Of a stretch of DNA of 15,718 bases, positions 8,083-14,720 are shown piece after piece (the first letter of the stretch is position 1; every line of letters starts with the position of its first letter). Below the pieces are notes generated by a model. It was not told where the DNA came from. It searched no databases and worked only from the letters and a program-made list of their open reading frames with translations. The translations under genes and the position numbers were made by a program. This DNA is from WHSW01 sp036794585 (lineage in GTDB: Bacteria > Actinomycetota > Thermoleophilia > Solirubrobacterales > 70-9): contig DAIRGH010000066.1 of assembly GCA_036794585.1 (NCBI GenBank), positions 1 through 15,718 on the forward strand, in the 5' to 3' direction.

Positions 8083-8552
8083 TCGATTGGCCGCAGCGGC
8101 GCGTCCTCCGCGTGCGCGGACCCGCCGCCCATCCCGTAAACGTGCGAGGAGGAGGCGATCACGGCGCGGGGGATCGTGCCCTGCGCCTGACCCATCCGGC
8201 AGGCCTCGAGCAGGTTGTAGGTCCCCTTGACGTTGGTTCGGAATGCCTCCAGTGGCGAGCGGTCGGCCTCGGCGCCGACGGTCTGAGCTGCCAGGTGGAA
8301 CACGATCTCGACCCCGTGCTCGACGAGCACCCTGGACACCGACTCCATGTCGAGCAGGTCCATGTCGACGAGCTCACAGTGTCGATCGAGACCTTCCTCG
8401 ACAAAGCGCGCGTCCGGCCGTTCGTAGCCGCGCGGCACGACGATCGTCGCACCGCCGTCGAGCAGTCGCTCGGTGAGCCACGAGCCGGTGAAGCCCTCGG
8501 CGCCGGTCACCAGTGCGACCTTCCCCTCGTATCCAGAGGGCGCGGCGCTCAC
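7527..8552 (-). CDS. Extended SDR (NDP-sugar epimerase/reductase-like), C-terminal half duplicated
   Basis: NAD(P)-dependent NDP-sugar enzyme of 341 residues. The cofactor loop is TGAEGFTG (16-23), HLAAQTVG follows at about 86-93, and the catalytic pair Y159/K163 is in PYDVSKGCADM. Where 4,6-dehydratases carry a catalytic Asp, this protein reads SSSHVYG (134-140) with S136, which resembles epimerases and reductases more than dehydratases. Residues 158-341 are identical to residues 157-340 of the upstream neighbour, and the DNA beneath is identical too; residues 1-157 are only about 45% alike by eye. It starts with GTG at 8552 inside the neighbour's stop (GTGA) and ends the same way into the methyltransferase gene. 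Together with the neighbour it could catalyse consecutive steps on one NDP-sugar (inference). Confidence 0.85.
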   Translation of the reverse strand: MSAAPSGYEGKVALVTGAEGFTGSWLTERLLDGGATIVVPRGYERPDARFVEEGLDRHCELVDMDLLDMESVSRVLVEHGVEIVFHLAAQTVGAEADRSPLEAFRTNVKGTYNLLEACRMGQAQGTIPRAVIASSSHVYGMGGGSAHAEDAPLRPIDPYDVSKGCADMIARCYAVTYGLPVAVTRLANVYGGGDRNWSRIVPDSARALVRGERPVIRSDGSPEREYLYVEDAIDVYLTVADSLDSPEHYGRAWNAGMGEPISVLDLVRRLIAVSGKQLEPDVRGKGKPHAEADRLQVDSTAIQRELGWTPSWSLEEGLAKTYAWYEQRLRAAEPATVEVGG

Positions 8553-9104
8553 CCGCCCACCTCGACCGTCGCCGGCTCCGCGGCGCGCAGTCGCTGCTCA
8601 TACCAGGCGTAGGTCTTGGCCAGCCCCTCCTCGAGGCTCCAGCTCGGCGTCCACCCGAGCTCTCGCTGGATCGCGGTCGAGTCGACCTGCAGCCGGTCGG
8701 CCTCTGCGTGAGGCTTGCCCTTGCCGCGAACGTCTGGCTCCAGCTGCTTGCCAGAGACCGCGATCAGCCGGCGGACGAGATCGAGGACCGAGATCGGCTC
8801 CCCCATCCCCGCATTCCAGGCGCGGCCATAGTGCTCCGGCGAGTCCAGCGAGTCGGCGACGGTCAGGTAGACGTCGATGGCGTCCTCGACGTAGAGGTAC
8901 TCGCGCTCGGGGCTGCCGTCAGAGCGGATCACCGGGCGCTCGCCGCGGACCAGGGCGCGGGCGCTGTCGGGGACGATTCGCGACCAGTTGCGGTCGCCGC
9001 CGCCGTAGACGTTCGCCAGGCGGGTGACCGCGACCGGGAGCCCATAGGTGACCGCGTAGCAGCGCGCGATCATGTCCGCGCAGCCCTTGGAGACGTCGTA
9101 GGGG
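8547..9104. repeat. 558-bp perfect direct repeat, copy B
   Basis: Second copy of the repeat, in the same orientation, forming the 3' half of the dehydratase-like gene. The copies are separated by 464 unique bases (8083-8546) that encode the N-terminal half of the other SDR. No inverted repeats, target-site duplications or transposase are associated with it, so it does not look like an insertion element. Confidence 0.97.
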
Positions 9105-9571
9105 AAGGTCGCGTCCATCGGATGATCCTCGCGGAATGGCGCCTCTGCATTGGCGCCGTAGCAGTGGTCGGAGGAGGCGACGACGACGCGCTCGAGCGTG
9201 CCATCCACCGCCGCAGAGCGGCAGGCATCGAGCAAGACCGCGGTCCCGGTGACGTTGCTCTCGTAGGTGGACAGCGGCGAGCGGTTGGCGATCCCGACGA
9301 TCGGCTGGGCGGCGAGGTGAAATACGGCTTCGACCCGGTAGTCGGCGAGGATCGCCAGCATCCGCTCGTGATCGCGGATGTCAGCGCGGACGAGGGTGCA
9401 TTGCGACGCAATGTCCTCCTCGTAGAAGCGCGCCCCGGTGTGGGCGTCGCGGCTGGGCACGACCACCTCCCCGGCGAGGCCGAGCAGTCGCTCCGCGAGC
9501 CAGCCACCGACGAACCCCTGTCCCCCGGTAACCATGACTGTCTTGCCCCGGAGGCCCTCACCTGGTGGCAT
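8549..9571 (-). CDS. CDP-glucose 4,6-dehydratase-like extended SDR
   Basis: NAD-dependent extended SDR of 340 residues and first gene of the minus-strand operon. The cofactor loop is TGGQGFVG (15-22). VFHLAAQPIVGIANRSPL and SNVTGT (105-110) match the RfbG/CDP-glucose dehydratase group, as does SSDHCYG (133-139), which keeps the catalytic Asp as D135 with His in place of Glu/Lys. Y158/K162 form the catalytic pair, and RLANVYGGGDRNWSRIVPD is the nucleotide-sugar-binding region of the same group. The expected reaction is NDP-glucose to NDP-4-keto-6-deoxyglucose; whether the nucleotide is CDP, GDP or dTDP is unknown. No ribosome site is visible before the ATG at 9571, so a leaderless transcript is possible. 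The last 184 residues duplicate those of the next gene exactly. Confidence 0.87.
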   Translation of the reverse strand: MPPGEGLRGKTVMVTGGQGFVGGWLAERLLGLAGEVVVPSRDAHTGARFYEEDIASQCTLVRADIRDHERMLAILADYRVEAVFHLAAQPIVGIANRSPLSTYESNVTGTAVLLDACRSAAVDGTLERVVVASSDHCYGANAEAPFREDHPMDATFPYDVSKGCADMIARCYAVTYGLPVAVTRLANVYGGGDRNWSRIVPDSARALVRGERPVIRSDGSPEREYLYVEDAIDVYLTVADSLDSPEHYGRAWNAGMGEPISVLDLVRRLIAVSGKQLEPDVRGKGKPHAEADRLQVDSTAIQRELGWTPSWSLEEGLAKTYAWYEQRLRAAEPATVEVGG

Positions 9572-9615
9572 TCGGCCCGTAGACTATCCGCGTCCGGGGG
9601 AGCTCTCGGTCTCGA
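9572..9615. promoter_or_regulatory. Divergent promoter region between dehydratase operon and nucleotidyltransferase
   Basis: Only 44 bases separate the two divergent starts. ATAGTCTA at 9587-9580 (minus strand) contains TAGTCT, a fit to the actinobacterial TANNNT -10 element, 9 bases before the operon's ATG. This would put the transcript start within a few bases of the ATG and explain the absent ribosome site. Read on the plus strand the same bases give TAGACT, so one patch might serve both directions. A GGGGGAG at about 9596-9602 lies 13 bases before the GTG at 9616, rather far for a ribosome site. No -35 element is clear. Confidence 0.35.
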
Positions 9616-10317
9616 GTGAGCGTCGTAGGAATCATCCCGGCAGCCGGCTACGGAACCAGGCTCAAGGACAGGACCTGCTCGAAGGAGGTCTATCCGATCG
9701 GCGGCAGGCCGGTGATGGACTACCTCGTCGAGCGCATGCTGCAGGTTCCGGACGCACAGCTGCGAGTGGTGACCAGGCCCGAGAAGGAGGACGTCATCGC
9801 GCGTGCCCGGCATCACGGGGCGGTGGTGATCGAAGGCCACCCCCCTTCGCTGGGCGCTTCCGTGTACGCCGGAACGGCCGGTCTCGACGACGACGACGTG
9901 GGGCTGATCGGGTTTCCGGACGCGGTCTGGGAGCCCCTCGACGGATATGTGCGGACGCTCGCCCTGCTCGGCCAGGGTTGGGATGTCGCGCTTGGCCTGC
10001 TTCGGGCCCCCGACATGCGGCGAGAGGAGCCCGTGATCACCGCCGAAGACGGGCGCGTGCTGCGGATGGAGTTCAAGCCGGAGACTCCATCCTCCGAGTG
10101 GACCTGGGGCTGCGCTGCGGCGCCGATCCGGGTGCTGCGCGGTCTCGAGGACGAGTCCCAGCCCGGCATCTATTTCAACCGGCTCGCTCAGTCAGGGCGA
10201 GTGGGAGCGATTCACCTGCCCGGAACGTTCCTGGACATGGGCACCGTGCGGGGGCTGGAGCTCACCCGCGAAGCGGTTGCCGATGCTCAGCGCGGAAGCA
10301 GCGACCGCAGCGGGTGA
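9616..10317 (+). CDS. RmlA-like sugar-1-phosphate nucleotidyltransferase
   Basis: A 233-residue enzyme predicted to join a sugar-1-phosphate to an NTP, giving the NDP-sugar for the divergent operon. The N-terminal signature IIPAAGYGTRL (6-16) binds the nucleotide, with K23 in CSKEVYPIGGRP as the conserved lysine. SLGASVY (78-84) and GFPDAVWEP (99-107) follow; D102 is the expected metal-binding Asp in the G-x-PD variant of the family. WGCAA (164-168) and FLDMGT (205-210) complete the fold. It is shorter than classical RmlA (about 290) and lacks the C-terminal allosteric helices. The GTG start is required by the first beta strand. The last 31 bases overlap the convergent sulfotransferase gene. 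NTP and sugar specificity cannot be read from sequence; glucose-1-phosphate is a guess from the adjacent dehydratase. Confidence 0.85.
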   Translation: MSVVGIIPAAGYGTRLKDRTCSKEVYPIGGRPVMDYLVERMLQVPDAQLRVVTRPEKEDVIARARHHGAVVIEGHPPSLGASVYAGTAGLDDDDVGLIGFPDAVWEPLDGYVRTLALLGQGWDVALGLLRAPDMRREEPVITAEDGRVLRMEFKPETPSSEWTWGCAAAPIRVLRGLEDESQPGIYFNRLAQSGRVGAIHLPGTFLDMGTVRGLELTREAVADAQRGSSDRSG

Positions 10318-11189
10318 CGCAACGACCGTGGGATCTTCGGTCCGAGCCGGTTCGGGATCGGATTCAGCAGCTTGAAGGCCGCGACCTCGCGTCTGAACGA
10401 GGGGCCCTCCGCGACGACCGCCTCCTCGAACCGCTCTTTGGCGAATGCGTAGAGCTCGATGTCGAACTGGTTTCGCTCACGGATCAGCGTCAACGCCTCC
10501 TCGCTGGGCGGCGCCGGGCGGCTCGGGCGCACGGAGACATTGTGCGTCTCATACATCGGCAGGCGCCATCCCAGCGCTCTGCTGAGCAGGATGAAGCTCT
10601 CGTCGAAGCGCTCGGTCAGCCCGACGACCAGGAACCGCGCGAGGTGGTCCTTTGCCAGCTCCAGATCGGTCTCGTCGACGGGTCCAAGCTCGCGAGCGCG
10701 CAGCCGCCCATCGGGCTCGCGGACGAGCATCGCGCCAGGGTCCCGGCCCGAGAGCAGTCGCGTCTGCTCGTTATCGACACCTGGGTCCGCCGCGGTACGG
10801 ACGAACTGCTCGAGGCTCGTGTTCGCAGCGGTGAGGTCGCGGTGTAGCCAATGCTTCGGGTTGCCGCGGATGAAGTAGTACATCGAGATCACTCGCGAGA
10901 CCGGCTCGCGCAGCAGGGTGATGTACTGGCACGGGCGTGGGATGTAATCGTGCACGCCGTAGTGCACGTGGCCGGTGACCATCCGCGCGCGGCGGCGTTC
11001 CTCGAGGGGGATCTCTCCAAGCCGATCCAGCGGCTCGTAGGTGCTGTCGAGGAAGAGGATGTCCGGCGAGTACTTGTAGCGAAGGGTGGCGCTCAGCGTC
11101 TTGCCACCGGTCTTCGGCAGATGCAGGAAGATCGTGCACGGCGCGTTGGTGGCGGTCATTCGGCCTGAGCGGGCTCTACGAGAGGTCAT
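10287..11189 (-). CDS. Sulfotransferase (heparan 2-O-sulfotransferase-like), paralog 2
   Basis: Predicted PAPS-dependent carbohydrate sulfotransferase of 300 residues (Sulfotransfer_2 type). The 5'-phosphosulfate loop is LHLPKTGGKTL (22-32). GHVHYG (73-78) places H74 like the catalytic His of 2-O-sulfotransferases. The 3'-phosphate loop is LREPVSRVISMYY, with R94 and S102 at the usual eight-residue spacing. I see no signal peptide or membrane helix, so sulfation would be cytoplasmic, on a lipid-linked or nucleotide-linked sugar. The start is ATG 11189 or ATG 11159; neither has a good ribosome site, and the first is only 3 bases after the upstream paralog's stop. It is highly similar to that paralog, including the shared C-terminal LLPR ending. 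It converges on and overlaps the nucleotidyltransferase by 31 bases. Confidence 0.85.
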   Translation of the reverse strand: MTSRRARSGRMTATNAPCTIFLHLPKTGGKTLSATLRYKYSPDILFLDSTYEPLDRLGEIPLEERRRARMVTGHVHYGVHDYIPRPCQYITLLREPVSRVISMYYFIRGNPKHWLHRDLTAANTSLEQFVRTAADPGVDNEQTRLLSGRDPGAMLVREPDGRLRARELGPVDETDLELAKDHLARFLVVGLTERFDESFILLSRALGWRLPMYETHNVSVRPSRPAPPSEEALTLIRERNQFDIELYAFAKERFEEAVVAEGPSFRREVAAFKLLNPIPNRLGPKIPRSLRHPLRSLLPR

Positions 11190-11192
11190 CGT

Positions 11193-12059
11193 TCAGCGTG
11201 GTAGCAGTGCACGCAGCGAGGTCCTAACCGCGGCGGGCATCCTTGGAGCAATTGAGTTCGGGATTGGGTTGAACAGCTTGAAGGCCGCGACCTCGCGCCT
11301 GAACGAAGGGCCCTGCGCGGCGACCGCCGCCTCGAACAGCTCCCTGGCGTAGGCGTAGAGCTCCAGGTCGAGCTCGTTGCGGGAACGAATCGCCTCCAGC
11401 GCGGCGGCGCTCGGCGGCTCGGGCCGTGACTCCGGCTGGTCGCGCCCGACGTTGCGCGTCTCGTACATCGGAAACCGCCAGCCCAGGGCCCGCCTGATCA
11501 GGATGAAGCTCTCGTCGAAGCGCTCCGTGAGCCCGACGACGAGGAAGCGGTCCAGGTTTCGCTTGGCCGCCTCGAGATCGTCCCGGTCCAGCGGCAGCGC
11601 CGACCACACGGGCTCGTCCCCGAGATTGTCCCGCTTGCCGGGCTTCCGGCCCGAGATCATCCGGGTCTGGAGGTTGTCGAGGCCGGGGTCTTCTGACGTG
11701 CGCACGAACTCCTCGAGGTCGACCGCCGCCGCTTCACGGTGAAACCGGTGCTTGGGATGCCGCCGCGCGTGGCCGTACATCGAGACGACCCGAGACACGG
11801 GCTCGCGCAGGACGGTGATGTGATCGCAGGGCTGCGGAATCAGCTCGTGAACTCCGTAATGGACGTGCCCGGTGACGACTCGGGCACGGCGGCGGGCCTC
11901 GGCGGGCACGTCGGCGATGCCACCGAACGGGTCCGACGTGTTCTCGAGCACAAGGGTGCTGGTCGGATGCTTGTAGCGCAGCACGGCCTTCAGGGTCGTT
12001 CCCGCCGTCTTCGGCAGGTGGAGGAAGACGATGCAGCGCGCTTGGGGGCCTTTGCGCAT
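11193..12059 (-). CDS. Sulfotransferase (heparan 2-O-sulfotransferase-like), paralog 1
   Basis: A 288-residue PAPS-dependent sulfotransferase, tandem paralog of the next gene. The 5'-phosphosulfate loop is LHLPKTAGTTL (13-23), GHVHYG (64-69) gives H65 as candidate catalytic base, and LREPVSRVVSMY has R85 and S93 for the 3'-phosphate. It keeps the same later blocks as its paralog: GLTERFDESFIL, RALGWRFPMYETRNV and PSFRREVAAFKLFNPIPN. The region around residues 140-155 differs, with KPGKRDNLGDEP here, and might tune the acceptor. The ATG at 12059 is 6 bases after the flippase stop, so flippase and both sulfotransferases are probably one transcript. The acceptor is unknown; a repeat-unit sugar of this locus is the natural inference. 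Confidence 0.86.
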   Translation of the reverse strand: MRKGPQARCIVFLHLPKTAGTTLKAVLRYKHPTSTLVLENTSDPFGGIADVPAEARRRARVVTGHVHYGVHELIPQPCDHITVLREPVSRVVSMYGHARRHPKHRFHREAAAVDLEEFVRTSEDPGLDNLQTRMISGRKPGKRDNLGDEPVWSALPLDRDDLEAAKRNLDRFLVVGLTERFDESFILIRRALGWRFPMYETRNVGRDQPESRPEPPSAAALEAIRSRNELDLELYAYARELFEAAVAAQGPSFRREVAAFKLFNPIPNSIAPRMPAAVRTSLRALLPR

Positions 12060-12065
12060 CGTGGA

Positions 12066-13520
12066 TCAACGCCTCGCGACCGAGGGATCTTGCTGGGGCG
12101 GCGCCGCGGGGCGATTGCGGGCCGGCTTCTGCTCAACTCGGGTCCGATCCCGCCTGGCGAGCAAGAGAGCCTCGTCGCGGAGCACTCGCGGAGCGATGAT
12201 CAGCCACGCCAGTCCGGTCGCCACGACCCCGGCGGTCACCGCGATCGCGGCACCCTCGGCTCCGCGGTCGCCAAGCACGACCATCAGCGGCACGACGACT
12301 ACGACGTTGAGGATCGCGAGCCTCGTATTGATTTCCGGCCGGCCGATCGCGGCGAGCATCGACTTCCTCCAGCCGAGGGCGATCTGGATTACCGCCGCGA
12401 CGAGCATGATCCGCGCCGGCGTCACCGCGGCCTCGTAGTCGGATGAGTAGATCAGCGGGATCAGCCACGGCAGCAGAAACCACGCCGCGACCGAGCCGAA
12501 GAGACCGAGGCCGACGGCAATCTGCGTGTAGCCCCTGGCCGCCTTGCGCAGCTCGCGACCCTGGCCCGTGGCGACCAGGCGCGCCTGCTCGGGGAAGATC
12601 GCAAGGCGAATCGGACTGCTGAGGCTCTGGGAGACGAGGATGGGCAGCATTCCGACTCGGAAGATTCCGACGGCCGCCGGCCCGGCCGCGCGTGCGAGCA
12701 GGACCGGAACGAGGGTGCCCGTAATGGCACGCACGCTCGTCGTCGCGCTCGTGTGGAAGCCGAAGCGAATCAACTCGCGGGCGCGAACCGGGCGCTCGCT
12801 GAGCGCCGTCCCTGAGTCCCAGCTGCGCCAGGCGTGCCTCCACGCGAGTCTTCCCAGGACGAGGCTCCCCAGCGCGCCACCGACGACATAGGAGACCGCT
12901 ACTGCTTCGACCCCGCCCAACGCAACCGCGATGCAGACCCCGATCAGCCGGAAGGCACTGGTCGCGGCGAAGGCCCGCGCCCGTAGGTCGGGACGGCGAA
13001 CGAGCGCGAGAGCCGCGTACGCGGTCGAGTCCGCGGTCGTCACGAGCACCGACAGGGCGACGATGCGGACCAGGTCGGGGTCGAGGCTGCCACCGCTCGC
13101 CACGTCGGCGATCGGGTCCGCCAGCGCGACGATCGTCGCCGTGACGATCAAGCCGATCGCGACGTCGATCCTCAGCGTCAGCCACAACAGCGATCGCAGG
13201 CCGGCGTGGTCGCCGGCCGCCACTGCGCGGTTCCCGTGGAAGACTGCGGCCTCCTCGAAGGTGAAGTCGAGAAAGATCGCGATGGAGGCGACGATCGACA
13301 TCGCGAGGAAGACCGAGCCGTAGTCGGTCGGGCCCAGGGCCCTCGCCGCGACGGCGGTGGCGATGATCGAAAGTGCACCAGCCATCCAGACGCCGAACAT
13401 CGTCTGCGCCACACGCCGCCACCAGGTCCGGTCTCTCCAGAAAACCGGCACGTCGCCGTCGCCGGAATCCTGACCGGCGTCCCCCGACGAAACTGAATGA
13501 CGTTCCTTGTCTCCGTTCAA
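12066..13520 (-). CDS. Wzx-like polysaccharide flippase (MATE/MVF-type)
   Basis: A 484-residue polytopic membrane protein predicted to flip lipid-linked repeat units across the cytoplasmic membrane. A hydrophilic N-terminus of about 34 residues is followed by roughly 12-14 hydrophobic segments, among them about 41-60, 68-88, 115-134, 150-172, 190-222, 265-285, 332-358, 371-392, 401-416 and 424-444. RALGPTDYGSVFLAMS (60-75) between the first two helices is a hallmark of Wzx/RfbX proteins, and WLIPLIYSSDYEAA (352-365) is a second. The C-terminus is a charged, Pro-rich cytoplasmic tail. The start is TTG at 13520: TCCCCT at 13528-13533 reads AGGGGA on the minus strand, 7 bases upstream. It leads the sulfotransferase genes and diverges from a GT4 gene. 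Confidence 0.9.
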   Translation of the reverse strand: MNGDKERHSVSSGDAGQDSGDGDVPVFWRDRTWWRRVAQTMFGVWMAGALSIIATAVAARALGPTDYGSVFLAMSIVASIAIFLDFTFEEAAVFHGNRAVAAGDHAGLRSLLWLTLRIDVAIGLIVTATIVALADPIADVASGGSLDPDLVRIVALSVLVTTADSTAYAALALVRRPDLRARAFAATSAFRLIGVCIAVALGGVEAVAVSYVVGGALGSLVLGRLAWRHAWRSWDSGTALSERPVRARELIRFGFHTSATTSVRAITGTLVPVLLARAAGPAAVGIFRVGMLPILVSQSLSSPIRLAIFPEQARLVATGQGRELRKAARGYTQIAVGLGLFGSVAAWFLLPWLIPLIYSSDYEAAVTPARIMLVAAVIQIALGWRKSMLAAIGRPEINTRLAILNVVVVVPLMVVLGDRGAEGAAIAVTAGVVATGLAWLIIAPRVLRDEALLLARRDRTRVEQKPARNRPAAPPQQDPSVARR

Positions 13521-13580
13521 GTCTCGGTCCCCTTGCCAACGGCGCGGAAGCAGGCGCCGCCCGGATCGTTCTTAATCAGT
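13521..13580. promoter_or_regulatory. Divergent region between flippase and GT4 genes
   Basis: Sixty bases between divergent starts. A GC hairpin candidate, CGGCGC at 13540-13545 pairing with GCGCCG at 13554-13559 around an 8-base loop, is followed by an AT-rich patch (TTCTTAATCAGTAT, 13569-13582) that stands out in this GC-rich window and may hold a -10 element for one or both directions. No complete promoter can be assigned. Confidence 0.3.
13528..13533 (-). promoter_or_regulatory. Ribosome binding site deciding the flippase TTG start
   Basis: AGGGGA on the minus strand, 7 bases before the TTG at 13520. The only other in-frame candidate nearby, a GTG at codon 25, has no such site, so this supports the TTG start and the full hydrophilic N-terminus. 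Confidence 0.5.
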
Positions 13581-14720
13581 ATGCGGGAGACCTCCACGGC
13601 CATGCGTAGCACCGCCGAAAGCCGGGCAATCACGCCCTCGAATGAAACAACGCCCCAGGTCAGGGCCGCCTTCCTCTACCACAACCCGCGTGAGAGCCTG
13701 ATCGCCGACATCGAGGCGGGCCGCGCGCCTGACACCGGCCTCTTCGGCTCCAACCACCTCGGCGAGCTCGGGATCGAGGCCACCGTGCAGGCGCCGCGGT
13801 CACAGGTCAAGCACCGCGGCGGCGGGCTGCTTCACCGGGCCCTGTGGAACCTGCGTGAGATCCCGGTCGCGTGGGAGCTCGGCGACGCGGATGTTGCGTG
13901 CTCCTTCTGGACGAGGTTCTTCCCGCTCGCGGCGCGGTTTCGGGGCCGCCCGGCGGTCATCGCCTTCAACATCTCCCTCTGCACGACCTACGAGCGCAGC
14001 TCGCGGACGCGCCGGGCCACGATGGGAGCCGCTCTGCGGGCTGCATCCGGAATCGTCTGCCTCGCCACCGCGCAGCGGGAGCGGCTCCTGCTTCAGCACG
14101 CTCTCGATCCCGCCAAGGTCCACATGGTGCCGCTCGGGGTCGACGATCGCTTCTTTGCCCCCGGGCCCGCCGCTGACAACGGGTACGTGCTCGCGGTCGG
14201 ACGCGACATGGCCCGTGACTACGCAACCTTCGCGGAGGCCATGGCCGGGGTCGATGCGCGGGCGATCATCGTCGCCAGCGACCGCAACCTGATCGGTCTG
14301 GAGCTGCCGCCGAACGTCGAGGTGCGCAGGGACGTCTCGTACGCCGACCTCCGCGACCTGTACCGGGAGGCGGCATGCGTAGCCCTGCCCACGCGCAGCG
14401 AGGACTTTCCGTTCGGCGCCGACTGCTCCGGGCAGACGGTGCTTCTCGACGCGATGGCGATGGCCCGTCCGGTCATCGCCAGCGACCGGGCCACGCTCTC
14501 TGACTACGTGAGCGACGGCACCAACGCCTTGATCGTCCCGCCCGAGGACCCGGCCTCCTTGCGCTCTGCGATCGAACGCGTCCTCGGCGACAGACAGCTC
14601 GCAGGCCGGTTGGGAGATGCGGCACGCGCCAGCGTCGTCTCAGGCCTTACGACCCGGCATGTGGCTCAGCGCCTGGCCCCGATCATCGACGCCGCGGCCG
14701 CAGTGCCGCAGACTGTCTGA
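13581..14720 (+). CDS. Family 4 glycosyltransferase
   Basis: GT-B retaining glycosyltransferase, 379 residues from the ATG at 13581. The N-terminal half begins at VRAAFLYHNPRES and includes FNISLCTTYERS; the C-terminal half begins after VPLGVDDRFF, with YVLAVGRDMARDY as the donor-domain loop. DCSGQTVLLDAMAMARPVIAS holds the conserved donor-binding helix, here with Asp where many GT4 enzymes have Glu. NALIVPPEDPASL and a final helix complete the fold. The frame is open back to an ATG at 13497, but that would overlap the divergent flippase gene and adds unconserved residues. ATG 13602 is a further alternative, with GGGAG 12 bases upstream. The stop overlaps the next start as TGATG, so the downstream sulfotransferase-like gene is co-translated. 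Confidence 0.87.
   Translation: MRETSTAMRSTAESRAITPSNETTPQVRAAFLYHNPRESLIADIEAGRAPDTGLFGSNHLGELGIEATVQAPRSQVKHRGGGLLHRALWNLREIPVAWELGDADVACSFWTRFFPLAARFRGRPAVIAFNISLCTTYERSSRTRRATMGAALRAASGIVCLATAQRERLLLQHALDPAKVHMVPLGVDDRFFAPGPAADNGYVLAVGRDMARDYATFAEAMAGVDARAIIVASDRNLIGLELPPNVEVRRDVSYADLRDLYREAACVALPTRSEDFPFGADCSGQTVLLDAMAMARPVIASDRATLSDYVSDGTNALIVPPEDPASLRSAIERVLGDRQLAGRLGDAARASVVSGLTTRHVAQRLAPIIDAAAAVPQTV

Noticed and set aside
7527..8552. The downstream SDR as a pseudogene created by recombination
   Set aside because: The frame is intact, the cofactor loop and YxxxK are present, and start and stop overlaps with both neighbours are preserved.
7525..9104. The 558-bp repeat as an insertion sequence or transposon
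   Set aside because: The repeat is in-frame coding sequence of an SDR enzyme, has no terminal inverted repeats or target duplications, and no transposase lies nearby.
8513..9619. Plus-strand open frame of 368 codons opposite the SDR genes
   Set aside because: It is the complement of the dehydratase gene in a GC-rich genome, has no recognisable domain, and part of it is duplicated only because the repeat beneath is duplicated.
12133..13539. Minus-strand open frame of 468 codons in another frame over the flippase
   Set aside because: The product is Arg/Gly/Asp-rich with no hydrophobic segments, while the overlapping frame gives a well-formed multi-helix flippase.
13540..13559. GC hairpin as a transcription terminator
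   Set aside because: It has only a 6-bp stem, lies between divergent starts rather than after a gene, and is not followed by a T-run in either direction.
13497..13580. Upstream ATG for the GT4 gene
   Set aside because: It would overlap the start of the divergent flippase gene and add 28 residues before the conserved N-terminus.
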